Shown: positions 17,046 through 26,796, counted from the stretch's first letter. The stretch is 64,000 nucleotides of DNA from Oxynema aestuarii AP17 (GCF_012295525.1 NZ_CP051167.1:806001-870000), one strand, 5' to 3'. Program-made: numbers and translations. The notes: a model not told the origin generated them from the sequence alone.

Positions 17046-18311
17046 TTACAGCGCGGGCTTCCCAGTCTCACGATTGGGTATTCCTGCCCCACGCCACTTA
17101 TCTAGGTCATAGACCCCCGACAGACCGACTTGACAGGCGGTTTCCGTTCCCCAGAGTCCCTGGGATACTACGTTTTCTTGTCCACGATGCAAAACCATCT
17201 CTGCTGCGGCACGATCCCGATGCGTTCGATACCCACACTCAGGACAATGATGCTCTCTGACTTCCAACCCTTTGCTCGCCGTAGCAAGGCAGTTGGGACA
17301 GGTTTGACTGGTGCCGTTGGGGTTGACTTTAGCAAAGTAGACCCCCCGTTTCCAGCACACCCATTCCGTCAGAGACAGGAATTGTCCGAAGGCAGCATCT
17401 ACACAATCTGTTCGCAACATCCCTCGCGTCAAGCCTTTGACGTTGAGGTCTTCTGCAAAGATGGTTGGCGCCCGGTCGCAAAGCTGATGAGCCGTCTTCA
17501 GATGGAAATCTTTACGACGGTTCGCAATGCGATGGTGCATTCTAGCCACTTCGATTTGCGCCTTCTCCCAGTTTTGAGAACCCTTCTGTTTTCGAGCCGC
17601 TCTGCGTTGCAGCAATTTCAGCTTGCGTTGCATCGACTTGAAAAACTGGGGTCGCTTTTGGAAAGAGCCATCGGAAGCGGTCAAGAATCGCTGCAATCCC
17701 AGATCAATCCCGATCGCCCGACCGTGAACCGGGACATCGGGAACCGATATATCCGATTCAATCGTGACGACAACATACCATTGTGTACCCCGTACCCTGG
17801 ACAGTACCCTTACCTGTTTTACCTTGAACCCGTCAGGGATGGGTCGATGCAGGTTGATGGGTACTTCCCCAATTTTTGGCAACTTGATTGTGAAGCCATT
17901 GATAGGATTGTTCTTGAACTGGGGAAATACAAAGGATTTGAATTGACCGAACTTTTTGAAACGAGGGAATCCATGTCCCCGTTTCTGAAAGGCTTCCCAG
18001 GTATCGTGCAGTCTGCGAATTGTGGTCTGCAACACCTGAGAATGTACCTTACCCAGATGCGGGAATTGCTTCTTCGCTTTGGGCAGGTTGTTCTGCTGAC
18101 GATGGTAGGACGGAAATGGTTCATCGGCAGGAATGATGTATTCCTTCTCCAGCGAGCATCGGTCTACCGAACACTTACGAGAAGCAATCCAGTCTTTGAG
18201 TTCGCGCAAAGCGTAGTTATATACGCCTCGGCACGTCTCAAGCCACGACCGCAGTTCAGTCTGCTGTACGACATTTGGATAGATTCGGTAAGTGTAGTTC
18301 ATGGTCAGCAT
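17046..18311 (-). CDS. tnpB: TnpB RNA-guided nuclease, canonical active site
   Basis: The 421-residue product has the N-terminal OrfB helix-turn-helix region (MLTMNYTYRIYP), then RuvC-I GIDLGL (Asp203), RuvC-II FAEDLNV (Glu287), a four-Cys zinc finger (CPNC...CPEC) and RuvC-III THRDRAAAEM (Asp366). All three catalytic acids are present. TnpB proteins cut DNA next to a short TAM using an RNA made from the element's end, which favours element retention. It is very similar to the broken copy at 6352-7627. No accessory protein is seen. Confidence 0.92.
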   Translation of the reverse strand: MLTMNYTYRIYPNVVQQTELRSWLETCRGVYNYALRELKDWIASRKCSVDRCSLEKEYIIPADEPFPSYHRQQNNLPKAKKQFPHLGKVHSQVLQTTIRRLHDTWEAFQKRGHGFPRFKKFGQFKSFVFPQFKNNPINGFTIKLPKIGEVPINLHRPIPDGFKVKQVRVLSRVRGTQWYVVVTIESDISVPDVPVHGRAIGIDLGLQRFLTASDGSFQKRPQFFKSMQRKLKLLQRRAARKQKGSQNWEKAQIEVARMHHRIANRRKDFHLKTAHQLCDRAPTIFAEDLNVKGLTRGMLRTDCVDAAFGQFLSLTEWVCWKRGVYFAKVNPNGTSQTCPNCLATASKGLEVREHHCPECGYRTHRDRAAAEMVLHRGQENVVSQGLWGTETACQVGLSGVYDLDKWRGAGIPNRETGKPAL

Positions 18312-18425
18312 GACTATAATTTACTACAGGCTATAGCTGCTGGTAAATGCTGGTCTCATCCCCTTCGTAGGGCTTGGCCCTTCCCGTAGAGTGGGGATGA
18401 GACTTTTCAAGGGGAGTCCATGGAT

Positions 18426-18456
18426 CCCGACGCTGATGCTTCGCATACAGCGCGGG
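18426..18456. repeat. Third copy of the CCCGACGCTG hairpin
   Basis: CCCGACGCTG and CAGCGCGGG form a stem with a bulged A around ATGCTTCGCATA, itself partly self-complementary. The same stem flanks both tnpB 3' ends (6333-6363 and 17027-17057) with a different loop. It lies inside the outer end of the second element. Confidence 0.65.
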
Positions 18457-18491
18457 ACTTATCGCTCCCCGAACCCCTTAAAAGTTAAACT

Positions 18492-18834
18492 GCCAGGGCT
18501 AAGGACAGCTCTATAAATTGGGAACGGCGTGCCAGCGCTCGAATAAGCGATCGAGGGAATAAGAATCATTCTGAGTTGGAATTGCAGTACCATGAGATCT
18601 GTAGCCGACCGATGGGTCAGCAACCCGCACGCTCAGTGACGGGGCTTCATGTCTCACCTTCAGTAGGGACGTTTCGCGAAACGCCCCTACCCAGCCTAAG
18701 TCTTGAGTGACTATGTTTTTAAGGTGACGCGATCGCAGATTGAGGTCTGGGTCTGCTGAATTTGAGGGCGCGGCGTCCGCGCTCGGGTAGTTGCGCTCTT
18801 GAGGTGTGGAAACAAAAGCCAACACCACTGTTTT
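18492..18834. other. Spacer with inverted composite repeat
   Basis: 343 nt without a gene I can support. It holds the composite repeat copy B at 18610-18700. The minus-strand open frame 18511-18948 crosses the repeat and overlaps the start of the zinc-binding protein gene, so it is not called. Confidence 0.4.
18610..18700 (-). repeat. Composite palindromic repeat, copy B
   Basis: On the minus strand it reads CTTAGGCTGGGTAGGGGCGT then TTCGCGAAACG, followed by ATGAAGCCCCGTCAC and TGCTGACCC. The order and spacing match copy A at 4646-4757, including a nearly identical stretch of about 29 nt at the start. It is shorter because the GGGGCGTTTCGCGAAA unit occurs once. Confidence 0.6.
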
Positions 18835-19236
18835 ATGCCAAGAAGAAAAAAAACCTTTCCGTGCGGCCATAAAGGATACGGTCAGAAGTGCCACCGATGC
18901 GACCAAGAGCAAAAAGCGAGGGAGCAAGAAGTCGAAGCTTGCGCTCAAAAGCGACAGCAGAAGCTCGAATGGGAGGCATCTTTCGATCGCGATCCGATCG
19001 ATTTGCGTGCCTTACCCGATTATGTCGTGGTCAAGGCGCGGGCGATTATTGACGGCTTAAATAACCAGCGCAACTATCGGGAGTTTGGCGGAAAACGTTT
19101 GCGCCACGATCGCCGAATTATCAGCATTCCCGTCACGCGCAACTATCGGATGATTTGTCGGGATGCGGGCAGTATGGCCGTTCCGGAAGCGGTTTTGTCA
19201 CACGAAGACTACAATGTGTGCAAACCGGGGAGTTAG
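18835..19236 (+). CDS. Zinc-ribbon/toxin-like small protein of unknown function
   Basis: From the ATG at 18835 the product is 133 residues. The N-terminus has a metal-binding block, FPCGHKGYGQKCHRC, followed by a charged helix. The C-terminal half, with LRHDRRIISIPVTRNYRMIC, resembles the strand end of RelE/ParE/HigB-type proteins. Such zinc-headed proteins recur in cyanobacteria with no defined role. No antitoxin-like gene lies next to it, so a toxin function is only a possibility. The upstream 12 in-frame codons run back into repeat sequence and are excluded. Confidence 0.6.
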   Translation: MPRRKKTFPCGHKGYGQKCHRCDQEQKAREQEVEACAQKRQQKLEWEASFDRDPIDLRALPDYVVVKARAIIDGLNNQRNYREFGGKRLRHDRRIISIPVTRNYRMICRDAGSMAVPEAVLSHEDYNVCKPGS

Positions 19237-19397
19237 ACACTTGGGGTTAGGAAAGAGACTCGTTCGGCTCCAATCCCGACTCCCTCAAGCCATCTAAAAA
19301 CTAAACTCTAAAATCTAAACTCTAAAATCTCACGCCCCCAGTAAAACCTACAATGGGAAAAGCCGATCGTGAGGGCGTAGCTGCGCTCGATAACGCC

Positions 19398-20567
19398 ATG
19401 CAGATTTATTTAGATTACAGTGCGACAACACCGCCGCGTCCGGAGGCGATCGCCGCCGTCCGAGAAGCGTTCGATCTCCAGTGGGGCAACCCTTCGAGCT
19501 TGCACGAATGGGGACAACGGGCCGCCACGGCGATCGAAATGGCGAGAATTAGAGTGGCGAATTTAGTGAATGCGCCGCCGGAATCGATCGTGTTCACCTC
19601 GGGAGGAACCGAAGCGGATAATTTAGCGATCGCCGGGATTGCGCTCCAGTACGACAGACCGCAACACCTGATTATTTCGAGCGTCGAGCATTCGGCGATC
19701 GCCAAAACCGTCGAAGCGTTGGAAAAACGGGGATGGGAGGTGACCCGCTTGGGGGTAGACCGTCAGGGACGGGTCAATCCGAGCGAATTACAAAACGCCT
19801 TGCAACGCAATACAGTTTTAGTGTCGGTGATTTACGGACAAAGCGAAGTAGGAACAGTCCAACCGATTCAAGTCTTGGGAGATATCGCGCGATCGCACGG
19901 GGTTCCCTTCCACACCGACGCCGTGCAAGTCGCGGGACGGTTGCCCGTGGATTTGGAAAAACTGCCCGTAGACCTGCTGTCCCTATCCAGTCACAAGATT
20001 TACGGACCCCAGGGAGCGGGGGCGCTTTACCTGCGCGACGGGATCGAATTGGCGCCCTTATTCGGGGGAGGCGGACAAGAACGGGGGTTGCGGTCGGGGA
20101 CCCAAGCGGTGGGGGCGATCGCCGGATTTGGGGTAGCGGCGCAACTGGCGAGCCGAGAGATGAGCCGGGAAGTGCCGCGCTTGTGTGCCTTGCGCGATCG
20201 CCTCTTCGACGCCCTCGCCGACGTTCCCGAACTGATTCCCACGGGCGATCGCTGGCAGCGCTTGCCTCATCACGTCAGCTTTTGTCTGGCGGCGCCCGGA
20301 CGGGAAAAACCGATTTCCGGTCGAGATTTAGTGCGTCAGATGAATTTAGCGGGAATTGGCATCAGTTCCGGTTCGGCGTGCAGTAGCGGCAAACTTAACC
20401 CCAGTCCGGTGTTGCTGGCGATGGGTTACGAGCCAGAATTGGCGACGGCAGCAATTCGGATGACCTTGGGACGGGAAACCACTGCCGCCGATATCGACTG
20501 GACGGCAATGGTTCTGAAACAAACGATCCGGCGATTGTTGGCGCGTCCCCTGTGCGTGAGCGTCTGA
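19398..20567 (+). CDS. Cysteine desulfurase (NifS/IscS family)
   Basis: This PLP enzyme takes sulfur from cysteine as a persulfide for Fe-S cluster and thiol cofactor synthesis. The product is 389 residues from the ATG at 19398 (MQIYLDYSATTPPRPE); the frame extends 15 codons upstream but the family begins at IYLDYSATT. The PLP lysine is in SLSSHKIYGPQG, the PLP-contacting His in SVEHSAI, and the sulfur-carrying Cys in SSGSACSSG. The short active-site loop fits the NifS/IscS class (group I) rather than SufS. No iscU or nif genes lie beside it. It converges on ctaB with 9 nt between. Confidence 0.93.
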   Translation: MQIYLDYSATTPPRPEAIAAVREAFDLQWGNPSSLHEWGQRAATAIEMARIRVANLVNAPPESIVFTSGGTEADNLAIAGIALQYDRPQHLIISSVEHSAIAKTVEALEKRGWEVTRLGVDRQGRVNPSELQNALQRNTVLVSVIYGQSEVGTVQPIQVLGDIARSHGVPFHTDAVQVAGRLPVDLEKLPVDLLSLSSHKIYGPQGAGALYLRDGIELAPLFGGGGQERGLRSGTQAVGAIAGFGVAAQLASREMSREVPRLCALRDRLFDALADVPELIPTGDRWQRLPHHVSFCLAAPGREKPISGRDLVRQMNLAGIGISSGSACSSGKLNPSPVLLAMGYEPELATAAIRMTLGRETTAADIDWTAMVLKQTIRRLLARPLCVSV

Positions 20568-20576
20568 AAGGGCGGA

Positions 20577-21557
20577 CTACATCGGCCCGATCGCGCCGAG
20601 CCACTGAGGTAAGTTTTCGGCGATCGTGCTGGTCACGTGCTGACTTAACGGCAAACAATCGAGGGCGATCGCCACGCACAACAGCATCAAGTAAGAGATC
20701 GAATATTTGAACAGCGATCGGGCCTTTTCCCGGTCGTGGGGGTCGGCGAGCAGTTGCCACGCCTTGCGTGCGAAGATGGCGCCCAAGGCGATCGCCGTCG
20801 CCCCGTAAATTGCCCCACTGACGTGCAACGGGTAAACCAACAGCAACGTCAGGGGGAGCAGCAACAGGGTATAGAGCCAGATTTGGCGGGCCGTATCCTC
20901 ATCCCCTTCAATCACGGGCAGCATCGGCACCCCGACCGCCGCGTAGTCGTCCCGGATCATCATCGCCAAAGCCCAGAAATGGGGAGGCGTCCAGAAAAAG
21001 ATAATGGCGAAGACGACCCACGGCGCCCATCCGAGATCCCCAGTCACCGCCGCCCAGCCGACCAAAGGAGGAATCGCCCCGGCGGCGCCGCCGACCACGA
21101 TATTTTGAGTGCTGTGGCGTTTGAGGAAGTGAGTGTAAATCAAGACGTAGAAAACGATGCCCGACATCGCCAGTAAAGCGGCGAGCAGGTTGGCGAAGGT
21201 GGCGAGCAGGGTAAACGAGGCGATCGCCAACGACGCGGCAAACAGGGCGGCATCGCGCGGTTGGACGCGACCGGAGGGAATCGGACGCGATCGCGTGCGT
21301 TCCATGATGTAATCGATATCGCAATCGTAGAGACAGTTAATCGTATTCGCCGATGCTGCGGCCATTGCCCCTCCCGCGACCGTCGCTAAGGCCAACACGG
21401 GATCGACTCGTCCGTGAGAAGCCAAGACCATGCCCGCGATCGTGGTCATCAACAGCAGCAAGATAATGCGGGGTTTGGTCAATTGATAGTAACTGCGAAA
21501 AACCTGGAGCAGATTGTCGTGGTGTCGTCGGACACCCGTCCCGATGATGTCTTGCAT
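20577..21557 (-). CDS. ctaB: Protoheme IX farnesyltransferase (heme O synthase)
   Basis: CtaB adds a farnesyl group to heme b to make heme O in the cytoplasmic or thylakoid membrane. The 326-residue product is a multi-span UbiA-superfamily protein. The polyprenyl-diphosphate-binding motif reads [20 protein letters not shown], and the second Asp-rich region is around [14 protein letters not shown]. It lies 82 nt downstream of ctaA on the same strand, and both diverge from ctaCDE. Together they supply heme A to the oxidase encoded next to them. Confidence 0.95.
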   Translation of the reverse strand: MQDIIGTGVRRHHDNLLQVFRSYYQLTKPRIILLLLMTTIAGMVLASHGRVDPVLALATVAGGAMAAASANTINCLYDCDIDYIMERTRSRPIPSGRVQPRDAALFAASLAIASFTLLATFANLLAALLAMSGIVFYVLIYTHFLKRHSTQNIVVGGAAGAIPPLVGWAAVTGDLGWAPWVVFAIIFFWTPPHFWALAMMIRDDYAAVGVPMLPVIEGDEDTARQIWLYTLLLLPLTLLLVYPLHVSGAIYGATAIALGAIFARKAWQLLADPHDREKARSLFKYSISYLMLLCVAIALDCLPLSQHVTSTIAENLPQWLGAIGPM

Positions 21558-21639
21558 GAATTTTTTCCTGATAAGCTTTTAAGATGCCGAGGGTATGGAG
21601 CATCTGTCAAGAGTTCGACGGTCTTGCGAATCTGGTTAA

Positions 21640-22566
21640 TTATGGCGTAGATGCAAGGGTTGCCGCCCGGTCTCGAAGGGCTAACACGGTAAAGACCACT
21701 AAAGTGCCGAGCAAGGTGGCCCCGGTCGCTTGGTGGGCGACGGTGAGCGGTTCGACTTGTAAGTGCAGGTAAAAGGTGGCGATTCCCAAGCCAATTTGTA
21801 GCAGCAATAAGAAGCCGGAGAACTTGGCGAGTCGGCGCAGGGTACCGTGGAGGGCTGGCGTCCGCCAAGCGAGGACGACCAAGGTAGCGGTCGTCAGGGT
21901 GGGAGGAACGACTCCGGCGAGGTGGGCGTTCATGACGCTACAGAGTTGCTGGTAGCCGAAACACTGGTGTAGTGCCCATTGGGAGCCGACGAGGCCGCCT
22001 AAAAGGCTTTGCAAATAGACGAAAATGCTGCTGGTCAAGCCGACCCAGGGGAGTTTGCCCACGGTTCCGGTGCCTTCGTAGGGAAGGAGTACGGCGCCGA
22101 TAACCAGGACGATGGTGAAGAAGATTAAGGCCGTGGCGAGGTGAGCAGTTACGATGTCAAAGCGCAGGAGTTCGGTAACCGTGAGGCCGCCGAGGAGTCC
22201 TTGAAAGACGATCGCCCCTAATGCGAGGGTGGAAGCCCAGGGCAACCAACCGGGGAGCGATCGCCGATCCCACCAGGATAAAGCGGTTAAGGCGATCGCG
22301 CTCAGGCCGATGGCGGCGGCATCCAAGCGGTGGAACCATTCGAGAAAGACTTGCAGGTTCATCTGTTCGGTCGGCACCAACTGCCCGTAACATAACGGCC
22401 AATCCGGGCAAGCCAAACCTGCATTCATGACGCGAGTGGCGCTGCCTACGGCCATTAACAACAGGGTCGCGATCGCGATTTTCCACACCAACCGCCGAAT
22501 TCGATCCCGAGGTCGAGTGTTGCTCCGTGCCAGAGCGGCATTTCTATCCAGGACTGAATGGGCCAT
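21640..22566 (-). CDS. ctaA: Heme A synthase (COX15/CtaA family)
   Basis: CtaA oxidises the C8 methyl of heme O to make heme A. The product is 308 residues from the ATG at 22566, which follows AGGAG closely; a start at 22629 would add 21 residues and is less likely. It has about eight membrane spans and conserved His in WFHRLDAAAIG, in TAHLATALIF and in VAHQATGATLLG. A Cys pair lies in QCFGYQQLC. It is read toward ctaB and away from ctaC; the 495-nt gap between ctaA and ctaC probably holds both promoters. Confidence 0.94.
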   Translation of the reverse strand: MAHSVLDRNAALARSNTRPRDRIRRLVWKIAIATLLLMAVGSATRVMNAGLACPDWPLCYGQLVPTEQMNLQVFLEWFHRLDAAAIGLSAIALTALSWWDRRSLPGWLPWASTLALGAIVFQGLLGGLTVTELLRFDIVTAHLATALIFFTIVLVIGAVLLPYEGTGTVGKLPWVGLTSSIFVYLQSLLGGLVGSQWALHQCFGYQQLCSVMNAHLAGVVPPTLTTATLVVLAWRTPALHGTLRRLAKFSGFLLLLQIGLGIATFYLHLQVEPLTVAHQATGATLLGTLVVFTVLALRDRAATLASTP

Positions 22567-23061
22567 AACTCCTACTTCCTTGGCATCACTGACAGGCGAA
22601 ACCAGTCGCCTGGGTGAGTATTTACTCACGAAAACTTTACATCCCTTGGGGGGCTGTTAAATGTTCCAGTTACTACAATAACGACGCGATCGAGCCAGAT
22701 AAAATGCTTTAGTGTTTTTTTTCGATTGTGGAAACGGAGGCGGGAACCGGGGGCGGCGCGATCGCAAAAAGTTGTGTAAGTTTACAAAACCACCCGCGAG
22801 CGCTCTGTCCCCCGCAATGTCGGCCCGTCCTACCCGAAGCGCGATCGACTCGGGCGGTTCAATCCCAAAGAAATCATAAAGATTTCGAGACATTGGCCGC
22901 CGAGGCTCAAGGAGCTGCTTTAACGTGATAGGGGAAAGCGAGCCGAAAAACTTGTTAACTTAACGGAGTAAGTCACCCCTGTGGCGATCGCGCGTCGGGT
23001 CGAGACCCCCTCGGATCGGCGTCGAGTTCGGACAGGGGTGTGGATTGCGAGGAGGTATGAC
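22567..23061. promoter_or_regulatory. Divergent control region between ctaA and ctaC
   Basis: 495 nt separate the two divergent starts. An AGGAGG Shine-Dalgarno (23050-23055) lies six bases before the GTG of ctaC. No sharp -35/-10 pair stands out. An in-frame GTG at 22981 would add 27 residues to CtaC, but they are basic and lack the usual N-terminus of the subunit. Confidence 0.4.
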
Positions 23062-24090
23062 GTGAATATACCCAGTTCGATCGTCACGATGCTGGCAGGC
23101 ATCATTTTGACTATCGTCAGTTACTGGTTCGGACAGCATAACGGACTGATGCCCCAAGCCGCCTCTGAGGAAGCGCCTTGGGTCGATGGTTTGTTCAATA
23201 CGATGATGACCATCGCCACGGGTTTATTTTTACTCGTGCAAGGAATTATCATTATTTCCGTATTCAAATACAGACGGCGACCCGGAGACGAAACCGACGG
23301 GCCGCCCATTGAAGGAAACATTCCCCTAGAAATCTTGTGGACGGCGATCCCCGCCACGATCGTCTTGGGTTTGGGAATTTACAGTTTCGAGGTCTACAAC
23401 TCGATGGGCGGGTTAGATCCGATGGCCTCTCACGATCCCAAAACCATGCACGCCGAGGTCAGACATTCCGGGGCGGCGATCGCGGCGCCCCTACCGGGAG
23501 CCACCGAAACCCCCGAAGCAAGCGACGCCGAACAAGTCGCCCTCGGCGTCGGCGCGTCCCCCGGGACCCAAGGTCGGGATGCCGACGTCAGCGTTAACGT
23601 CCTCGGATTGCAATTTGCCTGGATTTTCACCTATCCCGACAGTGGGGTCACCTCCGGCGAACTGCATCTACCTGCCGGAAAAGAAGCCAAATTAACGATC
23701 GCCGCCAGCGATGTCATCCACGCCTTGTGGATTCCTCAATTCCGGCTCAAACAAGATGCCATTCCCGGACGGGACACCGAACTGCGGTTCGTCCCCAAAG
23801 ACGTCGGCACCTATCCGGTCGTTTGCGCCGAACTGTGCGGCGCCTATCACGGCGGCATGAAAGCTCAGGTCGTCGTCGAAGAACCGGAAGTATTCGAGGC
23901 ATGGCTGCAAAGCCAGATTGCCGCCCAACAGAGCGGCGACGATCGCGCGATCGCCCTCAACACCGACTCATTGAGCGAAGCCGAATACCTGCAACCTTAC
24001 GCCGACGAAATCGGGGTCAATGCCCAAGGCTTAGGTCAACTACACCCGCCCCAAGCCGAGGGATCCCACAAAATCCACCATCATATTTAA
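23062..24090 (+). CDS. ctaC: Cytochrome c oxidase subunit II
   Basis: Subunit II of the aa3-type oxidase accepts electrons at its CuA centre from cytochrome c6 or plastocyanin. The product is 342 residues from the GTG at 23062, placed six bases after AGGAGG. Two N-terminal membrane segments (about 5-23 and 45-70) precede a cupredoxin domain with the CuA ligand motif CAELCGAYHGGM. The region PLPGATETPEASDAEQ (about 145-170) is a loose Ala/Glu-rich loop seen in some cyanobacterial subunits. It is followed by ctaD and ctaE on the same strand. Confidence 0.94.
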   Translation: MNIPSSIVTMLAGIILTIVSYWFGQHNGLMPQAASEEAPWVDGLFNTMMTIATGLFLLVQGIIIISVFKYRRRPGDETDGPPIEGNIPLEILWTAIPATIVLGLGIYSFEVYNSMGGLDPMASHDPKTMHAEVRHSGAAIAAPLPGATETPEASDAEQVALGVGASPGTQGRDADVSVNVLGLQFAWIFTYPDSGVTSGELHLPAGKEAKLTIAASDVIHALWIPQFRLKQDAIPGRDTELRFVPKDVGTYPVVCAELCGAYHGGMKAQVVVEEPEVFEAWLQSQIAAQQSGDDRAIALNTDSLSEAEYLQPYADEIGVNAQGLGQLHPPQAEGSHKIHHHI

Positions 24091-24165
24091 CAGCCGAACG
24101 GGTCGATCGCCCGATCCCGAGATCCGCGCGATCGAAAACCGTGCATCCGTCACAACCATTCAGTT

Positions 24166-25857
24166 ATGACCCAAGTAGATACCCCTGAAAACGCCACCCC
24201 GGAAACCCTCGACGGGCATCACCGGACCCCCTGGCGCGAATACTTCACCTTCAGTACCGACCACAAAGTCATTGGTATTCAATACCTCGTCGTCACCTTC
24301 ATCTTCTACCTCATTGGCGGCGCCCTCGCTACCGCCGTTCGCACCGAACTGGCGACCCCGGAAGTCGATTTTGTCAGCCGGGAACTCTACAACAGCCTGT
24401 TTACGATCCACGCCACGATCATGATCTTCCTGTGGATCGTCCCCGCCGGAACCGGAGCCTTTGGCAACTATCTCATCCCCCTGATGATCGGCGCCAAAGA
24501 CATGGCCTTCCCCCGCTTAAACGCCCTCGCCTTCTGGATGATTATCCCCGGCGGGATCTTACTCATCCTCAGCTTCTTCGTCAGTGGGGGCGCCGCCGGA
24601 GCCGGATGGACCTCCTACCCGCCCTTGAGTACCACCGGAAGTAAAGCCGGGGAAATGCTCTGGATTCTGAGCGTCTTAATCCTCGGAACCTCATCAATTA
24701 TGGGCGGCGTCAACTTCATCACCACTATCCTCAAAATGCGGATGCCGGGGATGACCCTCAACGACATGCCCTTATTCTGCTGGGCGATGGTCGCCGCCTC
24801 CATTTTGATTTTGATGTCCACCCCGGTCTTGGCAGGGGCCTTAGTCCTGCTCAGTTTCGACCTGATCGCAGGAACCGCCTTCTTCAATCCGATGGGAGGA
24901 GGAGATCCGATCGTTTACCAGCACATGTTTTGGTTTTACTCCCACCCGGCGGTGTACATCATGATCCTGCCGATTTTCGGCCTGATCTCGGAAATTCTGC
25001 CCGTTCACGCCCGCAAACCGATTTTCGGCTATCAGGCGATCGCCTATTCCAGCTTGGCCATTAGCTTCCTCGGTCTGATTGTCTGGGCTCACCACATGTT
25101 CACCAGTGGCACCCCCGGCTGGTTGCGAATGTTCTTCATGATTGCCACCATGATTATCGCCGTCCCCACCGGGATTAAAGTCTTTAGCTGGCTGGCGACG
25201 ATCTGGGGCGGCAAATTGCGGCTCAACAGCGCCATGTTATTCGGACTCGGGTTTATTTCGATGTTCGTCATCGGCGGTTTGAGCGGGATCATGATTGCGT
25301 CCGTTCCCTTCGACATTCACGTTCACGATACCTATTTCATCGTCGCTCACCTTCACTACGTCCTCTTTGGCGGCAGCGTCTTCGGTCTCTACGGTGGCAT
25401 CTATCATTGGTTCCCCAAAATGACCGGACGGATGATGAACGAAACCCTCGGACGATTGCACTTCGTTTTAACTTTTGTCGGCTTTAACCTCTGTTTCTTG
25501 CCGATGCATTACTTAGGATTGCAAGGAATGCCCCGACGGGTGGCGGAATACGACCCGCAGTTTGCAACGGTGAATATGGTCTGTACCGTCGGCTCGTTCT
25601 TGTTGGCTATTTCTACCTTTCCGTTGATTATCAACGCGATTTGGAGTTGGATTCGCGGGCCGCAAGCGACTGGCAATCCCTGGAAAGCACTGACCCTGGA
25701 ATGGCAGACCAGTTCGCCGCCGCCTGTAGAGAATTTCTTGGAGGAACCCGTGTTGTGGACGGGGCCTTACGATTACGGGATCGACTCGTTCGAGCGCAGC
25801 GATCGCGATCGCACGGTGAACGAACTGCTGGCTGAAGTGAAAGCCGATGTCGGTTAA
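24166..25857 (+). CDS. ctaD: Cytochrome c oxidase subunit I
   Basis: This is the 563-residue catalytic subunit with 12 membrane spans. The heme a ligand is in FTIHATIMIFLW, and the CuB and cross-linked His-Tyr motif is in WFYSHPAVYIMILP. Further ligands lie in WAHHMFTSG (His pair) and HDTYFIVAHLHYVLFGG. All metal ligands are present. The start follows a hypothetical-free gap of 75 nt after ctaC. It should form a respiratory terminal oxidase with CtaC and CtaE in cytoplasmic and/or thylakoid membranes. Confidence 0.97.
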   Translation: MTQVDTPENATPETLDGHHRTPWREYFTFSTDHKVIGIQYLVVTFIFYLIGGALATAVRTELATPEVDFVSRELYNSLFTIHATIMIFLWIVPAGTGAFGNYLIPLMIGAKDMAFPRLNALAFWMIIPGGILLILSFFVSGGAAGAGWTSYPPLSTTGSKAGEMLWILSVLILGTSSIMGGVNFITTILKMRMPGMTLNDMPLFCWAMVAASILILMSTPVLAGALVLLSFDLIAGTAFFNPMGGGDPIVYQHMFWFYSHPAVYIMILPIFGLISEILPVHARKPIFGYQAIAYSSLAISFLGLIVWAHHMFTSGTPGWLRMFFMIATMIIAVPTGIKVFSWLATIWGGKLRLNSAMLFGLGFISMFVIGGLSGIMIASVPFDIHVHDTYFIVAHLHYVLFGGSVFGLYGGIYHWFPKMTGRMMNETLGRLHFVLTFVGFNLCFLPMHYLGLQGMPRRVAEYDPQFATVNMVCTVGSFLLAISTFPLIINAIWSWIRGPQATGNPWKALTLEWQTSSPPPVENFLEEPVLWTGPYDYGIDSFERSDRDRTVNELLAEVKADVG

Positions 25858-25958
25858 ATCGGAGTAGGTAGGGATACGGGATCTCGTATCCCTACACCCC
25901 GTGCAGACTTTAATTTTTTCTCTGTTTTCTCTGTTGTTATTGTTACCGAGTACAACTC

Positions 25959-26582
25959 ATGCAAGGTTCCACTGTTGACTCTTCGGAACGTGTCGTTTAC
26001 GGGGAAACTCGTGGGGGACATGGCGCCGCTCACGAAGAACATCCAGACCATCGTATTTTCGGGATCGCGATGTTCCTGATTGCCGAATCGATGATTTTCC
26101 TGGGGTTATTTGCCGCTTACGGCACATTTCGCCTGATGAACCCGACCTGGCCCCCGGAAGGAACGCCGGAAATGGAGTTACTCGTCCCGGGGATCAATAC
26201 GATTATCCTGATTTCGAGTAGTTTCGTGATGAATCAAGGCAATCGGGCGATTAAGAATGACGATCTCAAAGGATTGCGCCTCTGGTTTGGGGCGACGGCA
26301 TTGATGGGGGCGATCTTCCTCGCCGGGCAGCTTTACGAGTACAATCACACGGGTTTCGGTCTGACGGATAATATTTTTACGAGTACGTTTTACGTGTTGA
26401 CCGGGTTTCACGGGTTGCACGTTTGTTTTGGTTTGTTTTTGATTTTGGCGGTGTTGACGCGATCGCTCAAAGCCGGACGTTACAGCAGCCACGCTCATTT
26501 CGGACCGGAAGCGGCGGAGTTGTACTGGCATTTCGTCGATGTCATTTGGATTATTTTATTTACGATTCTGTATCTGTTGTAG
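25959..26582 (+). CDS. ctaE: Cytochrome c oxidase subunit III
   Basis: The 207-residue product has five membrane spans, typical of short bacterial subunit III. The conserved FYVLTGFHGLHVCFGL segment and the C-terminal AAELYWHFVDVIWIILF block are present. The gene is 101 nt after ctaD. A hairpin and T run follow at 26627-26661, which would end the ctaCDE transcript. Confidence 0.95.
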   Translation: MQGSTVDSSERVVYGETRGGHGAAHEEHPDHRIFGIAMFLIAESMIFLGLFAAYGTFRLMNPTWPPEGTPEMELLVPGINTIILISSSFVMNQGNRAIKNDDLKGLRLWFGATALMGAIFLAGQLYEYNHTGFGLTDNIFTSTFYVLTGFHGLHVCFGLFLILAVLTRSLKAGRYSSHAHFGPEAAELYWHFVDVIWIILFTILYLL

Positions 26583-26626
26583 GGGCGATCGCCTCCGGTT
26601 CGTTGGGCGTCGAGTACCCCTATTTT

Positions 26627-26661
26627 CCCCCATCCCTTAAGGGTTCGGGGGTGTTTTTTTT
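26627..26661 (+). terminator. Intrinsic terminator after ctaE
   Basis: CCCCCATCCCTTAAGGG then TTCGGGGG folds into a two-part stem (CCCCC/GGGGG and CCCTT/AAGGG), followed by TG and a run of nine T. It starts 45 nt after the ctaE stop. Confidence 0.85.
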
Positions 26662-26796
26662 GGATTGAATTTTTTGATAGAAGGCGGGCGATCGGCATTT
26701 TTAATTCCGCTTCATTTGTAGTATCGCTTTATTAAAATTTCCCAGATGACCGAAGGGATGAAAGTATAGAGCGATGTCTAAATCGAGTCGATCGAG

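Larger units (their letters stand above)
17018..18491 (-). mobile_element. tnpB-only IS200/IS605-type element (intact copy)
   Basis: It shares its end sequences with the copy at 6327-7767: GTGACATCCTCCCGACGCTGA at one end and CGAACCCCTTAAAAGTTAAAC at the other. The hairpin next to the tnpB 3' end is at 17027-17057 and the upstream hairpin (GTCTCATCCCC / GGGGATGAGAC) at 18353-18403. Compared with the first copy, about 50 extra nt near 18404-18456 include a further CCCGACGCTG-type hairpin. No tnpA is present. The guide RNA of TnpB systems normally overlaps the tnpB 3' end and right end, so an omega RNA is expected over about 17018-17250 on the minus strand. Confidence 0.78.

Noticed and set aside
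17130-18389. A 419-codon open frame on the plus strand opposite tnpB
   Set aside because: It is the exact antisense of tnpB. The residues show no family character, and the same antisense pattern occurs, broken, at the other copy.
18511-18948. A 145-codon minus-strand frame
   Set aside because: It crosses a repeat and the start of the zinc-headed protein gene, and its apparent membrane segment is an antisense artefact.
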